64,000 nt of DNA. Origin: Moringa oleifera (lineage: Eukaryota; Streptophyta; Magnoliopsida; Brassicales; Moringaceae). Where the stretch lies: positions 7,212,501-7,276,500 of the forward strand of contig JAJFZO010000747.1 of the NCBI GenBank assembly GCA_021397835.1, in the 5' to 3' direction. Shown here piece by piece: positions 61,311 to 64,000 of this stretch. The position numbers and the translations under genes are program-made. The notes beneath the pieces were generated by a model, which saw nothing but the letters and a program-made list of their open reading frames with translations, ran no database searches and was not told the origin of the DNA. The stretch's first letter is position 1. Every line of letters begins with the position of its first letter.

Positions 61311-62289
61311 TACCTAAAAATATTGGGTAGCTAGACATGGATACATGGAGGCAATATTCTAGGTAGATTAATGGATGATTTGTTGGAGAAACTGCAATAC
61401 AAAGACACAATTACAAGGCATCACTGAGCGACCGAGGTGCTTTCTGACAATTAAGTCGGTATCAAATTTAATTATATTTCGGTTTGAAGATTGATAGCTT
61501 TTCGAAAACATACTTATGGTTTTATTTATACAGTTGTTCTGAAGGTATACTTACATTTCACGATTAGTACGACTTGTCTTTGCCTTGGTAAATGAGATAC
61601 TTATTTTCCTTTGGTTTGATCCTTTGCTTTCTTTGTACTTTTGGACTGTCAAACTTTAGTCATAACAATCTTACACTGATTCTACTACTACTAATGTGAC
61701 GCCTTAGCGTATCCCATGTTAGCCTACTAATATTTTTTGCTCTAGTCACTCAACTTTATTGTTTGAAATGAATTTGTGTCTAAATAGAATCAAGAAAATT
61801 ATGAGCCTTTTATGAGGCTAAAATACATATGGACTTATCATGAGTTCTCCACTCCTAAGATTAGAACAGCGAGTTCAATGTTTGTTAACATTGGGGAGTA
61901 ACTTATTTGGATTTTATTGTTGTGTTGTTGTTGTTGTTGTTGTCTCTTGTGGGCTTCTCTCTTACAAACTAGTCCCATGACGGACTTCTCACTTTGTTGC
62001 CTTATGGCCTAGATACCTTACGCAACATGGCCTAGGTCGACTTATGGCCAAGATGGTATTTTATAGCCTAGGTCGTCTTATGGCCTAGATATCTTCTGAC
62101 GTATGGCTTGGATATCTTATAGTTTAGGTCGTGTTATGGGCTAAATACCTTGCAACGTGTGGTCTAGGTCTTTTTAACTCCTTAGGTTAATTTCTTCCTC
62201 CATCTTTTTTCTTTGTAATTAACTTAATCATTTAAAATGGTAAGATAGATTAAAGAGATTACCTTTATACTCATTGATCCCTTGGTAGA
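61311..62289. other. Spacer between two gypsy remnants, no gene seen
   Basis: No coding was recognised. It has a GTT microsatellite (61,924-61,942) and the ttatggcctag repeat cluster (61,998-62,175). Either may belong to the LTR of the minus-strand element to the right. Confidence 0.4.
61998..62175. repeat. Degenerate repeats of the phrase ttatggcctag[ag]t
   Basis: About ten imperfect copies of a 12-20 base phrase occur in 180 bases, alternating forms like cttatggcctagatacctt and catggcctaggtcg. Higher-order units appear to start near 62,000, 62,040, 62,068 and 62,130. Confidence 0.7.
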
Positions 62290-64000
62290 TTACAAGTTTT
62301 ACAAGTAGTACATTTTTAAGTTTTTTACACTCTAGGTCCTTGGTATTTTTCTGTCATCTAAGATCGCTAACTTGTAGATGCCTGTCCCTATAACTTTCTT
62401 AACTTGATAGGGGCCTTTCCAATTAGGAGTGAACTTGCGGTCTTTGGGGGCTTTGACATGCTAGCTTTTCACATGATTAAGTCACCTTCTGAAAATGCTT
62501 TTTTATTTTTAATTTTTATCTTTCAACTATGATAACGAGCTACCATTTGTCTATAGGCTGTGGCTCTTATACCAGCCAACTCTTTGTGTTCTTCCAGTAA
62601 ATCCAGGTTTACTTGTAAATCACTATTATTCTTTTTTTCTTCATAGGCTCGCACTCGTTGCTATATCATCTATATCTCTATTAGTACCACTGCCACTGTT
62701 TTGAAGGTTAAAGAGAATGATGTCTCTCTTATAGTGGTCCCATTTTGCTTTTCAAAAGATACTATGTAACCTTCTACCTATCCTCATTTGTTATTTTCTA
62801 ACCTTATCTTGAAGGCTAAAAATATAAATATGGTCCTATTAGTGACTTTCACTTGTCTGTTGGCTTACAAGTGTGCGATAGGTATGAATCGTAACCCTAT
62901 TTATAATTGCTCGCAATTCATTTTGAACTTAGTGCCATGAAATTGAGTTCCATTGTCGACAACGATGGCCCTTAGAACCTTGAATCTGTAGATGATTGAC
63001 TTCAAAGTGAAGCCCCATAACAACCTTTGCCTTTATCCACTTGGAGAAATAATCGATCGCCATAACCTTAAATTTCTTTGTCCTGCAGCCATGGGGAATG
63101 ATCCCAACAAATCCATCCGCTATTGAGCGAAGGGCCATAAGACGATTGTTGGGTTGATCAACATGGTGGGCACATTAATAAAAAAGGCATGTCTTTGGCA
63201 CTTATCACATTTCTTGACATATCTTTTAATGTTTTATTTTAGTATTAGCCAATAATAGCCCTGTCTCAATATCTTGTACACTAAGAACCTAACCTAATGT
63301 AGGTTTCGTAAATCCCCTTATCAACATCAATAATACATACTCATGCTTGCTTAAAACCATGCATCAAGGAGTAGGAGAGTGAAGAATCGCTTATAAAGCT
63401 TATCCTTGATATTCACAAACTTTAAGGCTTTGGCCCTCAATCTTCTTGCCCCGATTTTATCTTGTGGGTGCTGATTTTCTTTTAGGAATCAATAGTATGG
63501 TATAGTCCAATCTTCAAAAGTTGATAGGGTAAGCGTTGCTCCTTGTCTATGCTTGGAGATTTTAGTATTTCCATCATAGTGCCTTTAACGTGCCCCAGCA
63601 TTTAGAATTGCAAGTTTGGATAGTGCATTTGCTTGTGCATTATCTTTCCTCTAAATTTATTCTACCTAACATTTACGAGAGCTTCCTAAGACTTCATTGA
63701 CCTATTCTAGGTACTTTGTAATTCTTTTCTCCTTGGTCTCGTGTACTCCCAACACCTGCTTTGCTACCAACTAGGAATTACTTTTATTTTAACTTCATGA
63801 ACTTGAATTTCTTTGACCAGTCATAATCCAGTTATGAGGGCTTCATACTCAGCTTCATTGTTAGATGTTGGGAAGTCCAACTTAATAGCATATCGATACT
63901 CCACTTCTTTGGGACTTTTCAATAGTATGCCAACTTGACTTCTTATCCTTTTGGTAGCTCTATCAACCCATAGCTTCCATTTAAAATTCTCCACTATCTT
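62290..64000 (-). mobile_element. Ty3/gypsy pol remnant: RNase H and integrase
   Basis: Reading leftward on - from the window edge. RNase H is at about 64,000-63,590 (FKWKLWVDRATKRIRSQVGI, KLDFPTSNNEAEYEALITGL). The integrase zinc region is near 63,220 (KCDKCQRHAFF). The integrase core is at about 63,165-62,930 (WPFAQ, AIDYFSKWIKAKV, then a TDNGTQF-like stretch in another frame). The integrase C-terminus is at about 62,660-62,300 (NLDLLEEHKELAGIRATAYR, FSEGDLIM). Stops and shifts abound. RT should lie to the right, outside the window. Confidence 0.75.

Noticed and set aside
1..64000. Prokaryote-type systems (CRISPR, operons, phage, toxin-antitoxin)
   Set aside because: Introns, plant gene families and plant transposons throughout show nuclear plant DNA. 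No spaced identical repeats or operon-like gene runs were seen.
1..64000. tRNA, rRNA or small structural RNA genes
   Set aside because: I scanned for tRNA-like A and B boxes and rRNA-like GC-rich conserved blocks and saw none. A covariance-model search would be decisive.

Overview
This is nuclear DNA of a flowering plant, most likely a eudicot. It is AT-rich, filled with old transposable elements, and has spliceosomal (GT-AG) genes with long introns; the families present are plant families (IQ67-domain protein, Mutator, CACTA, Ty3/gypsy and LINE elements). Nothing bacterial was seen: no operons, ribosome-binding sites or CRISPR. The only gene that looks alive is an IQD5-type calmodulin-binding gene on the minus strand (coding exons between 55,898 and 47,861, leader exon near 58.5 kb). 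Its six coding exons join in frame into a 430-residue protein.

Layout. 1-13.8 kb: two diverged direct copies of one Mutator-like element (A at 1-4.9 kb, B at 9.2-13.8 kb). Each has a decayed MURA transposase on + and, converging on it from the - strand, a decayed Ulp1-type SUMO-protease gene. 15.6-17.6 kb: a decayed CPBP (CAAX-protease-like) gene on -; a second, shorter copy lies inverted at 36.7-37.4 kb. Between these copies is a pile of retroelements: LINE end (18.5-19.5), gag-only element E1 (20.4-23.4, -), Ty3/gypsy gag-PR-RT (24.6-30.7, +), Ty3/gypsy RT-RNaseH fragment (31.0-32.3, -) and gag-only element E2, a relative of E1 (32.3-35, -). 39.6-43.6 kb: decayed CACTA (En/Spm) element with TNP2 transposase and 3' terminal repeats. 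47.5-58.8 kb: the IQD5-like gene, with a LINE relic in intron 2. 59.7-61.3 kb: Ty3/gypsy PBS-gag-PR remnant (+). 62.3-64 kb: Ty3/gypsy RNaseH-integrase remnant (-), cut by the window edge.

All transposon coding regions carry many stops and frameshifts, so none should be autonomous. The more unusual points are the Mutator/Ulp1 pair with different active-site damage in each copy, a 13-14 residue tandem repeat encoded beside copy A, the head-to-head CPBP pseudogenes, and a reverse transcriptase whose two halves lie on opposite strands and break at the catalytic YxDD box. I did not find a convincing wholly new system. Family assignments come from reading translated motifs by eye; no database search was run.
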